Source: JAICKM01 sp050998805
GTDB taxonomy: Bacteria; Chloroflexota; Chloroflexia; QHBQ01; JAICKM01
Reading direction: 5' to 3'
Assembly (NCBI GenBank): GCA_050998805.1
Contig: JBPCPV010000025.1
Location: forward strand, 62,001-126,000
Length of the DNA stretch: 64,000 nt
Shown here: positions 5,433 through 13,894 of the stretch, piece by piece
How the letters are laid out: every line of letters begins with the position of its first letter
How positions within the stretch are numbered: position 1 is the stretch's first letter
Position numbers and translations under genes: made by a program
The notes under the pieces: model-generated
Told to the model about the DNA's origin: nothing
The model's database searches: none
The model's input: only the letters and a program-made list of their open reading frames with translations

Positions 5433-7427
5433 GTGAGCCATACTGACCTCCGCTCGGCGATAGAAAAGACCCTCTCCAGGGGGGAGATTCTTCGCTACGC
5501 TCAGAATGACAGTGGGGGTGGGCGGAATGACAGTGCTGCTGCTCAGAATAAGAGTAGTGAGTTCAGTGGTCGGTGGTCGAAGCTCGGCCGGATTGGGGCG
5601 GCTTCGATGCTGCTGGCGGCGCTTTTGGTCGGGGTGGCTACTCCACCCGCCGGGCAGGCACAGGCCGCCGGGCGGTACTACCCCGCCACAGGGCATACGC
5701 TGTCTGCGGCGTTCGTGGCCTACTTTGACGCTCACGGCGGGCTTCCGGTCTTCGGCTACCCGCTCGCAGAGGCCGACCAAGAGGGCGGGCACCTCGTGCA
5801 GTACCTGGAACGCGCCCGGCTCGAGTACCACCCGGAACACTCTGGCACCCCCTATGAGGTCCAGCTCGGCCTGCTTGGCGTGACGCTGACTGTGGGCCGG
5901 AACTTCGCGCGGTCCCCGGTCGCCTTTGATACGGCTGGCGCGCGCTATTTCGCCCCCACCGGGCACAGCCTGCGCGGGCCGTTCCTCGCCTACTGGCAGG
6001 CTCACGGCGGTCTTGCCCAGTTCGGCTTCCCGATCTCCGAGGAGGTCACCGAGGGCGGCCACCGCGTGCAGTATTTCCAGCGCAACAGGTTCGAGTACCA
6101 CCCCGAAAACCGCCCGCCCTACGATGTGCTCCTGGGCCTGCTGGGGCGCGACATGCTGGCTCGCCGCGTGCAGATCGGCGAGGCCCAGGTCACGCTCCCG
6201 ACCTACGATTACCAGGCGGCCCTCACGTCGCCCGCGCCCGGCGCTCCCTCCGCGTACCCCGGTCTCGACCCCGCCCGCGTCGGGCCGCCCGCGCCCCACA
6301 CCTACAAGCTGATCACCCTGGAGAACCGCTACCTGCGGATGGCTATCCTGCCCGAACTCGGAGGGCGGCTCTACAGCGTGGTCTACAAGCCGACCGGCCA
6401 CGAGGAACTCTACCGCAACCCTGTGGTCAAGCCCGCCCCCTTCGGCGCGCGCGGGTGGTGGCTCGGCGTCGGCGGGGTCGAGTGGGCCTTCCCCACCGAA
6501 GAACACGGCCTACTCGAATATCTACCCTGGACGGCGACCGTGACCCGCGACGGCGACGGTGGCGCTGCCGTTCGGCTTGAGGCGACCGACCGGCAGACCG
6601 GCCTGCATGGTAGCGGCACTGTCTCGCTGGCGGCTGACGATGCGGCCTACACCCTCCGGGTCAGCCTCACCAACCCCACGGGCGCGCCCCAACGCTTCCA
6701 GCTATGGACGAACACCATGCTCGCGCCCGGCGGCGGCAACCATCTGCCGCGCGCCTCCACCTGGACCCTGCCGACCACCGCGCTCACCGTCCACAGCACT
6801 GACGACCCCGCCCTCGGCGCGCCGCACAACCGCATCGGCTGGCCCCAGCAGGCCGGGCGCAACCTCAGCGACTACTCGACCTGGACCGGCTACCTCGGCG
6901 GCTTCGTGCCCCCCGATGCCCGCACCGGCGACTACGCCGCCCTCTACAACCGTGACGCCGACGAGGGCATGGTACGCGTCGGCCCTGCCGCCGACCAGGC
7001 GCAGGGCATCAAGATATTCGCCTATGGCCCCCACTTCGACCCCCACCTCTACACCGACGACGACTCCTCCTACGGGGAGCTTTGGGGCGGCCTCCTCCCC
7101 ACCTTCTGGGACACGACGGCTCTCGCCCCCGGTGTCTCCGTCGGCTGGGACGAGCGGTGGCAACCCGTGGCCGGCATCAGCGGCGTATCCTATGCTAACG
7201 GCTGGGGCACCGTCAACAGGGCCTCAGACCGCCTCCTGCTTGCTCCAGCCCGACCCGCCGCAGGCACCGTCGTCGTCCGCCAGGCCGGGTCCGAAGTCGC
7301 CCGCCTCCCCTTCGAGGCCACCCCGGGCGCGCCCATCACGGTGCCGGTGCCCCGCTCCGGCCCGCTCGACGTGACCGTGCTCGACCCTGCGGGCGCAACG
7401 CTGCTGCACGTCTCCCTCGGCGAATGA
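5433..7427 (+). CDS. Secreted DUF5107-type protein with two FGYP-type repeats
   Basis: Up to 664 residues. A hydrophobic signal segment (MLLAALLVGVATPPAGQAQA, residues 59-78) is followed by two copies of a Y(Y/F)xPTGHxL...FGYPL/FGFPI repeat (about residues 80-155 and 160-235). The rest resembles DUF5107, a beta-rich carbohydrate-associated domain (LITLENRYLRMAILPELGGR, GGVEWAFPTEEHG). The start is uncertain. The first in-frame start, GTG 5433, has no ribosome site and makes the dispersed repeat at 5484-5512 part of the protein; ATG 5607 begins right at the signal core with no positive n-region. The same FGYP-type repeat occurs in the GH5 protein at 30830, suggesting surface carbohydrate binding. 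The function is otherwise unknown. Confidence 0.75.
   Translation: MSHTDLRSAIEKTLSRGEILRYAQNDSGGGRNDSAAAQNKSSEFSGRWSKLGRIGAASMLLAALLVGVATPPAGQAQAAGRYYPATGHTLSAAFVAYFDAHGGLPVFGYPLAEADQEGGHLVQYLERARLEYHPEHSGTPYEVQLGLLGVTLTVGRNFARSPVAFDTAGARYFAPTGHSLRGPFLAYWQAHGGLAQFGFPISEEVTEGGHRVQYFQRNRFEYHPENRPPYDVLLGLLGRDMLARRVQIGEAQVTLPTYDYQAALTSPAPGAPSAYPGLDPARVGPPAPHTYKLITLENRYLRMAILPELGGRLYSVVYKPTGHEELYRNPVVKPAPFGARGWWLGVGGVEWAFPTEEHGLLEYLPWTATVTRDGDGGAAVRLEATDRQTGLHGSGTVSLAADDAAYTLRVSLTNPTGAPQRFQLWTNTMLAPGGGNHLPRASTWTLPTTALTVHSTDDPALGAPHNRIGWPQQAGRNLSDYSTWTGYLGGFVPPDARTGDYAALYNRDADEGMVRVGPAADQAQGIKIFAYGPHFDPHLYTDDDSSYGELWGGLLPTFWDTTALAPGVSVGWDERWQPVAGISGVSYANGWGTVNRASDRLLLAPARPAAGTVVVRQAGSEVARLPFEATPGAPITVPVPRSGPLDVTVLDPAGATLLHVSLGE
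5484..5512 (+). repeat. Dispersed hairpin repeat GAGATTCTTCGC...AGAATGACAG, copy 1
   Basis: A 29-bp element with an internal inverted repeat (ATTCT...AGAAT). Other copies are at 15116, 23945 and 25333. Here it falls inside the possible N-terminal extension of the DUF5107 protein, where it reads GEILRYAQND. Confidence 0.85.
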
Positions 7428-7431
7428 GCGT

Positions 7432-7526
7432 CAGTGGTCGGTGGTCGGTGGTCAGTCCCCATCCTCCCGTAATGCCGCCCCGGCCACCCCCGTCTCGAAT
7501 CCTCACTACGCACTACGCACTCCCGT
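7432..7526. repeat. GTGGTCA/GTGGTCG and GCACTAC heptamer runs
   Basis: Tandem GTGGTCG/GTGGTCA units at 7432-7455 and CACTACG units at 7504-7522 fill most of the gap before the DUF1206 gene. Confidence 0.8.
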
Positions 7527-7598
7527 TGGCACGCCAATTGCCTTTACGACTGACCAGATTGCTCACGTTCACTGGGCGCACATGAAGGGGGTAGGGCT

Positions 7599-8459
7599 AT
7601 GAAGCAGGTTGCTGCTGCCGGAGAGATGAAAGACAAGGCCGGACGTGCCGTGGAAAGCGGCCAGGCCGGTACCTGGATAGAGTGGCTGGCGCGCTTCGGC
7701 TACGCGATCCGTGGGGTACTTTACGCCGTCGTCGGCCTACTCGCGCTCCAGGTCGCCTTCGGAGTGGGAGGTGCCACGACAACCAAAGGCGGCGCGCTCA
7801 CCACTATCGCGGGCGAGCCGTTCGGCAAGTTCTTGATGGTGCTCGTGCTGATCGGACTGATCGGGTACTCGCTCTGGGGCTTGGTCCGCGCCATACTCGA
7901 TCCTCTGCACCGAGGCGGCGACCCAAAGGGCCTCGCGCAGCGGGCCGGTTATCTTGTCAGCGCGGTCTCTTATGGCGCGCTGATCATCCCGGCTTTCCAG
8001 CTGATCTCCGGCAGCGGCGCGAAGTCGGGTGGGGCCGGCACAGATTGGACCGCGAAGCTGATGAGCGAACCGTTCGGCCAATGGCTCGTCGGCATCGCGG
8101 GGCTGATCGGCATCGCCGGCGGCCTCGGCCAAATCTACCAGGGATATAACGGCTCCTACAAGAAAGACTTCAAGTCGTGGGAGATGAGCGCGCGGACGAT
8201 GGAGTGGGCCACCTGGGCTGCGCGGATCGGCATGGCCGCACGGGGCGTCGTCTTCGCGCTGGCCGGCTTCTTCCTGATCCAGGCCGCTCTAACCTCTGAT
8301 CCGAAGAAGGCGAAGGGCCTCGACGGCGCGCTCCAGACCCTGGCCCACCAGCCCTATGGCCCCTGGCTGCTCGGCTTCGTCGCCGCCGGCCTCGTCGCCT
8401 TCGGCATCTACTCGATGATCTGCGCCCGCTATATCAAGATACGCCCGACCTCGCGCTAA
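7599..8459 (+). CDS. DUF1206 family membrane protein
   Basis: A 286-residue integral membrane protein made of three tandem copies of a two-helix unit. Each unit has an aromatic-R-G-hydrophobic start (YAIRGVLYAVVG, AGYLVSAVSYG, MAARGVVFALAG), which is the DUF1206 pattern. The family's function is unknown. The start at 7599 follows a GGGGGTAGGG purine stretch; an ATG at 7581 in front of it is less likely. It ends just before a strong bidirectional terminator and faces the stress-type DUF2382 gene convergently. Confidence 0.82.
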   Translation: MKQVAAAGEMKDKAGRAVESGQAGTWIEWLARFGYAIRGVLYAVVGLLALQVAFGVGGATTTKGGALTTIAGEPFGKFLMVLVLIGLIGYSLWGLVRAILDPLHRGGDPKGLAQRAGYLVSAVSYGALIIPAFQLISGSGAKSGGAGTDWTAKLMSEPFGQWLVGIAGLIGIAGGLGQIYQGYNGSYKKDFKSWEMSARTMEWATWAARIGMAARGVVFALAGFFLIQAALTSDPKKAKGLDGALQTLAHQPYGPWLLGFVAAGLVAFGIYSMICARYIKIRPTSR

Positions 8460-8504
8460 CGAGCTAGGATCGGGTAGTCTGATCTGTCCGCAGCCCGCAG
8501 ACAC

Positions 8505-8540
8505 AACACAGCCCGAACGGCTATCCGTTCGGGCTGTGTT
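8505..8540. terminator. Bidirectional 16-bp terminator hairpin
   Basis: AACACAGCCCGAACGG and its exact complement flank a 4-nt CTAT loop. It lies between the convergent DUF1206 and DUF2382 genes and carries AA/TT ends on both sides, so it can serve both. Confidence 0.9.
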
Positions 8541-8579
8541 CTCTACCGGGGCATCTCTGCGATCCGGGCAGGGGTTGGT

Positions 8580-9704
8580 TTAGTAGCGGCCAGTCGTGTC
8601 GGTTTCGCCTTCGGGACGATATGGCGTCTCGACGTTCACATCCTCGTCGGACATGTTCGCGGTGCGGCTGTAGCCCGTGTCGGTCGCGCGACCGCGCTCC
8701 TCGACCCCGCCTACCTTGTTCACATCAACTTCCTCACGGCGCACGGTGTCGGACACGTTGCGTTGCTCGGTTACTTTCTGCTTGTTGATCTCGATCTCTT
8801 CCTTCACACGAGCCTGCTTCTCGACTTTGACGGTCTCTTCGCTCACAGGCACGCGGATCACTTCTCCGTCGCCGAGTGTCCGTTCCCCTGCATCCATCGG
8901 GCGGTCAACGGCGTGGCGGGTGATGGTGACTTCCTCATGGCTGAGCTGCACAGGCACGTTGACCTGCTCCTCGACGACACGCTTGCCGATTTCGACCTCG
9001 CCGGCCTGCCTCATGCCCTTCTGCACGTTCAGTGTCTCTTCGACCACCGGAACGCGCATCCGGTCGCTACCCTCGGCCTGGGTATAAGTCTGCCCCTGGG
9101 TCTGTGTCTGGCCCCGGGTCTGGCCCTGGTTCATCATCTGGGCGTTCGCTGTGCGTGCTCCGGCGTTGGCGAAATCGATCTGCTCGGCACCCGCGTTGCG
9201 GAGTATCTGCTGAGCTTCCACATATCGGTCTGCGCCGGACTTCACCGTGACCAGGATGCGACCCTGGCGGAAGCGATCTTCGTAGACCTTCGCCTCGTCT
9301 TCGGGAATGCCGAGGCCGACGAGCGCACCCGCCAGAGCGCCCACACCGGCACCGAGTATTGCGCCGGTGGCTGTGCCGCCGACGACTGTGCCGAGCGCGG
9401 CGGCGAGCGGGCCAGCAGCCAACACTGGGCCGATGCCGGGGATAGCCAGCGCGCCGAGGCCGACGAGCAGCCCACCGAGCGCGCCAAGCAGCCCACCGGC
9501 GGTGGCACCTGTGGCCGCACCTTCGCCTGCTTTTGTGCCGGTCGAGGCGGCCAAGTCGGCCGCGCCTTCCTTGTTCTGCATGAGGATACCGATGTCCGCC
9601 GGGCTGTAACCCGCGGCCTTCAGATCCTCGATCGCGCGCTCGGCCCGCGCTTGATCATTGAAAACTCCAACTACGGTCTCTCGTTGCATTGTACGGTTAG
9701 TCAT
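8580..9704 (-). CDS. YsnF/AvaK-type DUF2382 stress protein with GSP17M-like N-terminus
   Basis: 374 residues. The N-terminus VVGVFNDQARAERAIEDLKAAG resembles general stress protein 17M. A glycine/alanine-rich zipper region follows (roughly residues 55-130, GALGGLLVGLGALAIPGIGPV). The C-terminal half contains two DUF2382 repeats of the form R(V)PVxEExLxVxK (MRVPVVEETLNVQKG and IRVPVSEETVKVEKQ). The start has a textbook AAGGAGG site. Such proteins are linked with stress tolerance and envelope association in other bacteria, but the molecular role is not known. A second DUF2382 protein lies at 10614 and a remnant of a third at 9727. Confidence 0.8.
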   Translation of the reverse strand: MTNRTMQRETVVGVFNDQARAERAIEDLKAAGYSPADIGILMQNKEGAADLAASTGTKAGEGAATGATAGGLLGALGGLLVGLGALAIPGIGPVLAAGPLAAALGTVVGGTATGAILGAGVGALAGALVGLGIPEDEAKVYEDRFRQGRILVTVKSGADRYVEAQQILRNAGAEQIDFANAGARTANAQMMNQGQTRGQTQTQGQTYTQAEGSDRMRVPVVEETLNVQKGMRQAGEVEIGKRVVEEQVNVPVQLSHEEVTITRHAVDRPMDAGERTLGDGEVIRVPVSEETVKVEKQARVKEEIEINKQKVTEQRNVSDTVRREEVDVNKVGGVEERGRATDTGYSRTANMSDEDVNVETPYRPEGETDTTGRY

Positions 9705-9726
9705 GTTGCCTCCTTATAGTTATGCG

Positions 9727-9780
9727 TCATGTGTTGTTTGGATACTCTTCGAGATCTTTGTGCGAGATCTCGATCTCTTC
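9727..9780 (-). pseudogene. Remnant of a DUF2382 protein C-terminus
   Basis: Eighteen codons read EEIEISHKDLEEYPNNT then stop. The intact gene at 10614 ends EEVEISHKGLEEHPTNM and continues 8 more residues. The fragment directly follows the stop of the MscS-like gene and has no start of its own. It looks like the scar of a duplication or recombination that placed the MscS-like gene between two DUF2382 copies. Confidence 0.65.
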
Positions 9781-9785
9781 CCCCC

Positions 9786-10601
9786 TCATCGAGCTGGGTG
9801 GGAGGGAGGGGAGATGACGACGTTCGAGGTGGGCACGTCGCGGGCCGGAACTGCGGACGCAGCCGCTTGCGTCTGCCGGCTCGCTGCTTCCGCAGCCTCT
9901 GCCAACTTAGGGCCGGCTTCTTTACCCGCCTCATACCAGCCTTGCACGATCTGGGCGGCGGTGTCGCGGCCGCCGAGTCCGAAAGCCAGGCCGAGCGCGA
10001 GCGCGAGCGCCGCTACCAGGCCCATAAACAGCGTATTGACCAGGGTGGATGCCACCCCGATCTGGTTGACCGCGATTATGATGCCAAAACCCCAGACAGC
10101 GATACGGACGATGCTCGAGAGCAGAGCCGGACTGCCGAGGCCCGCCTGGGCTGTCGCCCCTCGAACCAAGTCTGCCAGGGCGTTGGCGATCAGTCCCGTG
10201 ATGACAAGGATCACGACCGCGACGATCAGGTTGGGGATGAAGAGCAGGAATGCCTGGAGGATACCCGACACGGCGGGCAAGCCGAGCGCATCGAAGGCAA
10301 CGACCAGTGCGATCAGGCGGATGAACCAGCGCACCACGGCGGCCATCGTACCCGAAGGATCTGTCTTCGCTCCCATTTTCTGGAGGAAGCCGCTGATCCC
10401 TGCGCGTTGAGCCATGTCGTTGAAGCGTATTGTTCGCAACGCGGCGGCCACAACCTTGGCGATCAGATCGGCAACGAACCAGCCGATCAGCAGAATGATT
10501 ATGAAGCCGATGATGTGGGGGACCGCAGCCAAGATCGAATACACGATCGCTGACAGCGAGACGAGTATCGCCTGGCCTAGATCCGTGATACCTGTGGGCA
10601 T
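9786..10601 (-). CDS. MscS-type TM-helix repeat membrane protein (CmpX-like)
   Basis: 271 residues with about five hydrophobic segments, including ILAAVPHIIGFIIILLIGWF and LFIPNLIVAVVILVITGLIA. These are the conserved TM-helix repeats found in small mechanosensitive-channel relatives (PF05552 type). The GLAFGLGGRDTAAQI segment near the end resembles the MscS pore-helix region, but the cytosolic beta domain of full MscS is absent. The AAGGAG site and ATG fix the start. It is 12 nt downstream of the DUF2382/PRC-like gene, so the pair is probably one stress operon. Confidence 0.78.
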   Translation of the reverse strand: MPTGITDLGQAILVSLSAIVYSILAAVPHIIGFIIILLIGWFVADLIAKVVAAALRTIRFNDMAQRAGISGFLQKMGAKTDPSGTMAAVVRWFIRLIALVVAFDALGLPAVSGILQAFLLFIPNLIVAVVILVITGLIANALADLVRGATAQAGLGSPALLSSIVRIAVWGFGIIIAVNQIGVASTLVNTLFMGLVAALALALGLAFGLGGRDTAAQIVQGWYEAGKEAGPKLAEAAEAASRQTQAAASAVPARDVPTSNVVISPPSHPAR

Positions 10602-10613
10602 ATATTTCTCCTT

Positions 10614-11306
10614 CTACCGAGTAACTTTGCGGTTACCAGGCATGTTTGTCGGATGCTCTTCGAGACCCTTGTGCGAGATTTCGACCTCTTCCCGCTGCAC
10701 CGGCTCTGCGATGTGGCGCGTGGTGCTGCGGACTCTCTTGGTGATGCGGAGTTCTTCCACGAGCATGCGCTGTTTCGTCACGACCAGCTCTTCGCGCACC
10801 ACCGGCACGATCAAGGTGTCTCCATCTTGATACGGCACCAGCTGCTCAGTCTCCGCGAGTATGCGATTGACCGCCACGCGCTCGACAAGGGCTTCCTCGT
10901 ATTGCAGCGGCACATCGAGTTCCTGCGTGACGGTCTGTACGATCTTGCGGACCTCGATGACGCCTGCATCCTGCCAGCTCTTGACGGGAACCAGGGTTTC
11001 TTCGATCACCGGCACGGTCAATGTTTCGCCCGTGTCGAGTTCCCGAGTGTTCGCGGAGCCTATTGCGGCTATCTGTACGTCACCTTTGCGGAGGCTGCGG
11101 GCTTTATCGCAGCTTAGATTAAGCTGGATCGCGTTCCCCACAACCTGTTCCACGTACCGAACCGGGATGTGCAGAACATCGGCACCTGCATCGCCGTCGG
11201 CCAGCACGACAAGCAGCCGTGATTTTCCCCTGCCCTGCACCCGGTCAAGAGTTCCCAACCGGCCCCCTAGACAGTCTACAGCCATACCCGCGTTCATCTT
11301 CTTCAC
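10614..11306 (-). CDS. PRC-barrel/DUF2382 (YsnF-type) stress protein
   Basis: 230 residues. The N-terminal part resembles a PRC-barrel-like domain (MAVDCLGGRLGTLDRVQG...HIPVRYVEQV). The C-terminal part has DUF2382 repeats (LTVPVIEETLVPVK, LIVPVVREELVVTK) ending REEVEISHKGLEEHP. The GTG at 11306 is preferred because AGGAGGTG lies about 10 nt before it; ATGs at 11339 and 11378 are in frame but lack a ribosome site. It is first in a probable operon with the MscS-like gene. Confidence 0.78.
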   Translation of the reverse strand: MKKMNAGMAVDCLGGRLGTLDRVQGRGKSRLLVVLADGDAGADVLHIPVRYVEQVVGNAIQLNLSCDKARSLRKGDVQIAAIGSANTRELDTGETLTVPVIEETLVPVKSWQDAGVIEVRKIVQTVTQELDVPLQYEEALVERVAVNRILAETEQLVPYQDGDTLIVPVVREELVVTKQRMLVEELRITKRVRSTTRHIAEPVQREEVEISHKGLEEHPTNMPGNRKVTR

Positions 11307-11409
11307 AGTTGCTAACACCTCCTCATCTCTAAGCGACATCGCAGCCTGACCACTGCCGCGACACTGTGTCATAAGCAAATCGCGTGCCAGGGCCAGAAGC
11401 GAAAAGGCT

Positions 11410-13284
11410 CTATGGCGCTCGGCGCGTAGGGATTGACTGTTTGCTCACCGCCTCGGCGAAGAGAGCGTCCCACTCGGCATCGCTCAGGAAACGGGTCTTC
11501 TTGAAAATGCGGATCGGCGGGTGCGAGGAGTCCATCAACGAAGCGTCCACCCAGCCGCCGTCGTCCGGTATCTGTATACCGAGAACCGACGGGTACGAGG
11601 TGAACACGGCGGCCGGCGCGAAGCCGAGCCGCCCCGCCGCGAGCAGGTCATAGTAGCGTATCTGCACCGGATAGCGCCAGGGCAGGCGGGGCACCGTGAG
11701 CATCGCCTGCGTGGCGTCTATCACGAGGTAGGCGGAGCGCGACAGCGCCTTGCGGAGCGCGGCTGAGGCCCCTGCGCTCGGCTGGTCGGACAGGGGGTCG
11801 AGCTGCACCAGCCGGTACTCTTTGTCGGGCGCGGGGTGCCCCGGCAGGGGCAGCGGCAATTCAATCGTCGTCACCTCGATGCCGATGCGGCTGCCGGCAG
11901 GCAGATGCCCGTATATCCACTCCGATGCTGCGACCTGCGTCTGTGGCACATGATATATCGCGCTCACCGCGAGTGCGCCGAGTGCCGCCGAGACGAGCAT
12001 CACGCCGAGCAACACCCCGCCACCCAATCCCCTGATCCCCTTCGCTCCAAAGCCCAAACCCACGGCGAAGAGGCAGAGATAGGGCACCAGAGGCAGCAGG
12101 TAGCGCACCCACTTGATCTCAACGAAGGCGATTGACGCGAAATAGGCTCCGGCCCCGATGAGCAGCAGCCAGACGGCGGCCCACCGGCCACGCCACGCCC
12201 GCGCCGCCGCCACCGGCACGCCAACCAGCCCCGCCAGCCCAACCAGCGGCCCCACGCCCAGCAAGATCATCTGCCCGCCAAGGTAGAGCACCGGCGGCGT
12301 GCCGACATACTTCCGTGTGAACCACTGGTCTATCCCGCCGCCCTGTATCTCCGCCTGCTTGCCCAGCACCGAGATATACGATCCCGCGTCCAGCACCGCG
12401 AACGGGTCGCCCACCAGCGCCCCAACGAGCACGCCGAGCACCAGTAGAGCGAGCAGGCCCGCGAGAATGCGGAGTGCGGAGTGCGAAGTGCGGAGTGAGG
12501 AGTGCGGAGTGACGAGTTGCGCCTGGCCGTCCGCCTCCTCATCGTTCAGCTCTGGACCATGTAAGACACGGCTCCGCCCGTGGACCCGGGCCCGCTGCCC
12601 CCAACACGCGACGGCCGCCACGGGCAGGGCAAGGACGGGCGCGGCACTGAGTTTGCAGGCGAGGGCGAGGCCGCAAGCAAGCCCCGCGAGGAGGATGTAG
12701 TCGGCGCGGCCCGTTTGGCAGAAAATGAGGCTGCACAGCAGGGCGGTGGTCATGAAGGTCGTCATGAACGGGTCGGTGATGTAAAAATGGCCGATCTGGA
12801 TCGGCAGGACGGCGAGGGCGTAGAGGGCCGAGGCCGCCAGCCCCGCAGCCATGCCCCAGAGGCGCAGCCCGACCGCGAAGACGAGCAGCGCAGTGAGCGC
12901 GTCGAACAGGCCCGACAGCACTCGCCCGGTCTGGAGCGTGCCGTTGTAGCTGTTGAAGTAGCGGTCGCCGGTGAGGGCGTAAGCCCCGGCGGTCGTGGCC
13001 TTGACCAGGTAGAGCGGCAGCGTGCCGTAGACGTAGAATTCGCCGCCGGTGCGCGGGTTCAGGGGGCTGCGAGCAGGGTCGAGTAGGGTAGCTAGAGAGG
13101 TGCCCGGCGGCAGATGTAGGCGCGCGAAGGCGACCTTTGCCACATAAGAGTCGTCGGAGTTGAGGTGCTGGTCGGCGTCCCAATCGTGGCCGGAGACGCG
13201 CAGCCAGGCCGCGACGATCAGGATGAGGCCGAGGAGGATGCCCCCCAAGAGCGGACGGCGGTGCTCGCTCAACGAAACCGGCAT
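11410..13284 (-). CDS. GT39/ArnT-like polytopic glycosyltransferase with translated repeats
   Basis: About 624 residues, multi-spanning, of the dolichyl-phosphate-mannose mannosyltransferase type: an early acidic loop (HLNSDDSYVAKVAF), an FYVYGTLPLYL segment, then many helices (PFMTTFMTTALLCSLIFCQ). It would transfer a lipid-linked sugar outside the membrane. Two repeat elements are translated in one inter-helix loop. HGRSRVLHG (about residues 233-241) comes from the GTAAGACACGG element, and VTPHSSLRTSHSALRI (about 257-273) from GCGGAGT heptamers. The loop tolerates them because flanking helices remain intact. The ATG at 13284 is chosen over TTG 13290; its upstream region is TAGGCAG repeat with only a weak AGG. 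osmC lies just upstream on the same strand. Confidence 0.8.
   Translation of the reverse strand: MPVSLSEHRRPLLGGILLGLILIVAAWLRVSGHDWDADQHLNSDDSYVAKVAFARLHLPPGTSLATLLDPARSPLNPRTGGEFYVYGTLPLYLVKATTAGAYALTGDRYFNSYNGTLQTGRVLSGLFDALTALLVFAVGLRLWGMAAGLAASALYALAVLPIQIGHFYITDPFMTTFMTTALLCSLIFCQTGRADYILLAGLACGLALACKLSAAPVLALPVAAVACWGQRARVHGRSRVLHGPELNDEEADGQAQLVTPHSSLRTSHSALRILAGLLALLVLGVLVGALVGDPFAVLDAGSYISVLGKQAEIQGGGIDQWFTRKYVGTPPVLYLGGQMILLGVGPLVGLAGLVGVPVAAARAWRGRWAAVWLLLIGAGAYFASIAFVEIKWVRYLLPLVPYLCLFAVGLGFGAKGIRGLGGGVLLGVMLVSAALGALAVSAIYHVPQTQVAASEWIYGHLPAGSRIGIEVTTIELPLPLPGHPAPDKEYRLVQLDPLSDQPSAGASAALRKALSRSAYLVIDATQAMLTVPRLPWRYPVQIRYYDLLAAGRLGFAPAAVFTSYPSVLGIQIPDDGGWVDASLMDSSHPPIRIFKKTRFLSDAEWDALFAEAVSKQSIPTRRAP
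12467..12515. repeat. GCGGAGT heptamers inside the GT39-like gene
   Basis: About seven degenerate copies of the unit, total length compatible with the reading frame. On the coding strand every third unit restores frame, giving the period-7 peptide pattern TPHSALR. Confidence 0.85.
12561..12585. repeat. GTAAGACACGGCTCCGYCCG element, copy 1
   Basis: This 25-bp hairpin-forming sequence (CACGG...CCGTG) recurs at 55901-55925 with one base change. Here it lies within the GT39-like coding region. Confidence 0.75.
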
Positions 13285-13290
13285 TTGCAA

Positions 13291-13766
<476 letters not shown>

Positions 13767-13777
13767 GTCGTTTCTCC

Positions 13778-13892
13778 TCAGTGGTCAGTGGTTAGCCGTC
13801 AGTGGTCAGCCGTCAGCACCTCAATATCCATGCCATGAGCGGGTGCAGATGCCACCGCAATACGCACTACGCACCATGCACTATGCGCTACG
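13778..13892. repeat. Mixed GTGGTCA and GCACTAC heptamers between osmC and leuS
   Basis: The gap is largely made of CAGTGGT/CAGCCGT units (13778-13818) and CGCACTA/ACCATGC units (13860-13892). No gene is present. Confidence 0.75.
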
Positions 13893-13894
13893 GA

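Noticed and set aside
7527..7542. TTGGCACGCCAATTGC matches a -24/-12 sigma-54 promoter
   Set aside because: The spacing is right, but the sequence is also a simple TTGGC/GCCAA palindrome next to repeats. Sigma-54 is, to my knowledge, uncommon in Chloroflexota-type lineages, and no enhancer-binding regulator is nearby.
9701..9934. 77-codon minus-strand ORF near the MscS-like gene end
   Set aside because: It is in another frame over the MscS-like C-terminus and the DUF2382 remnant and shows no coding pattern.
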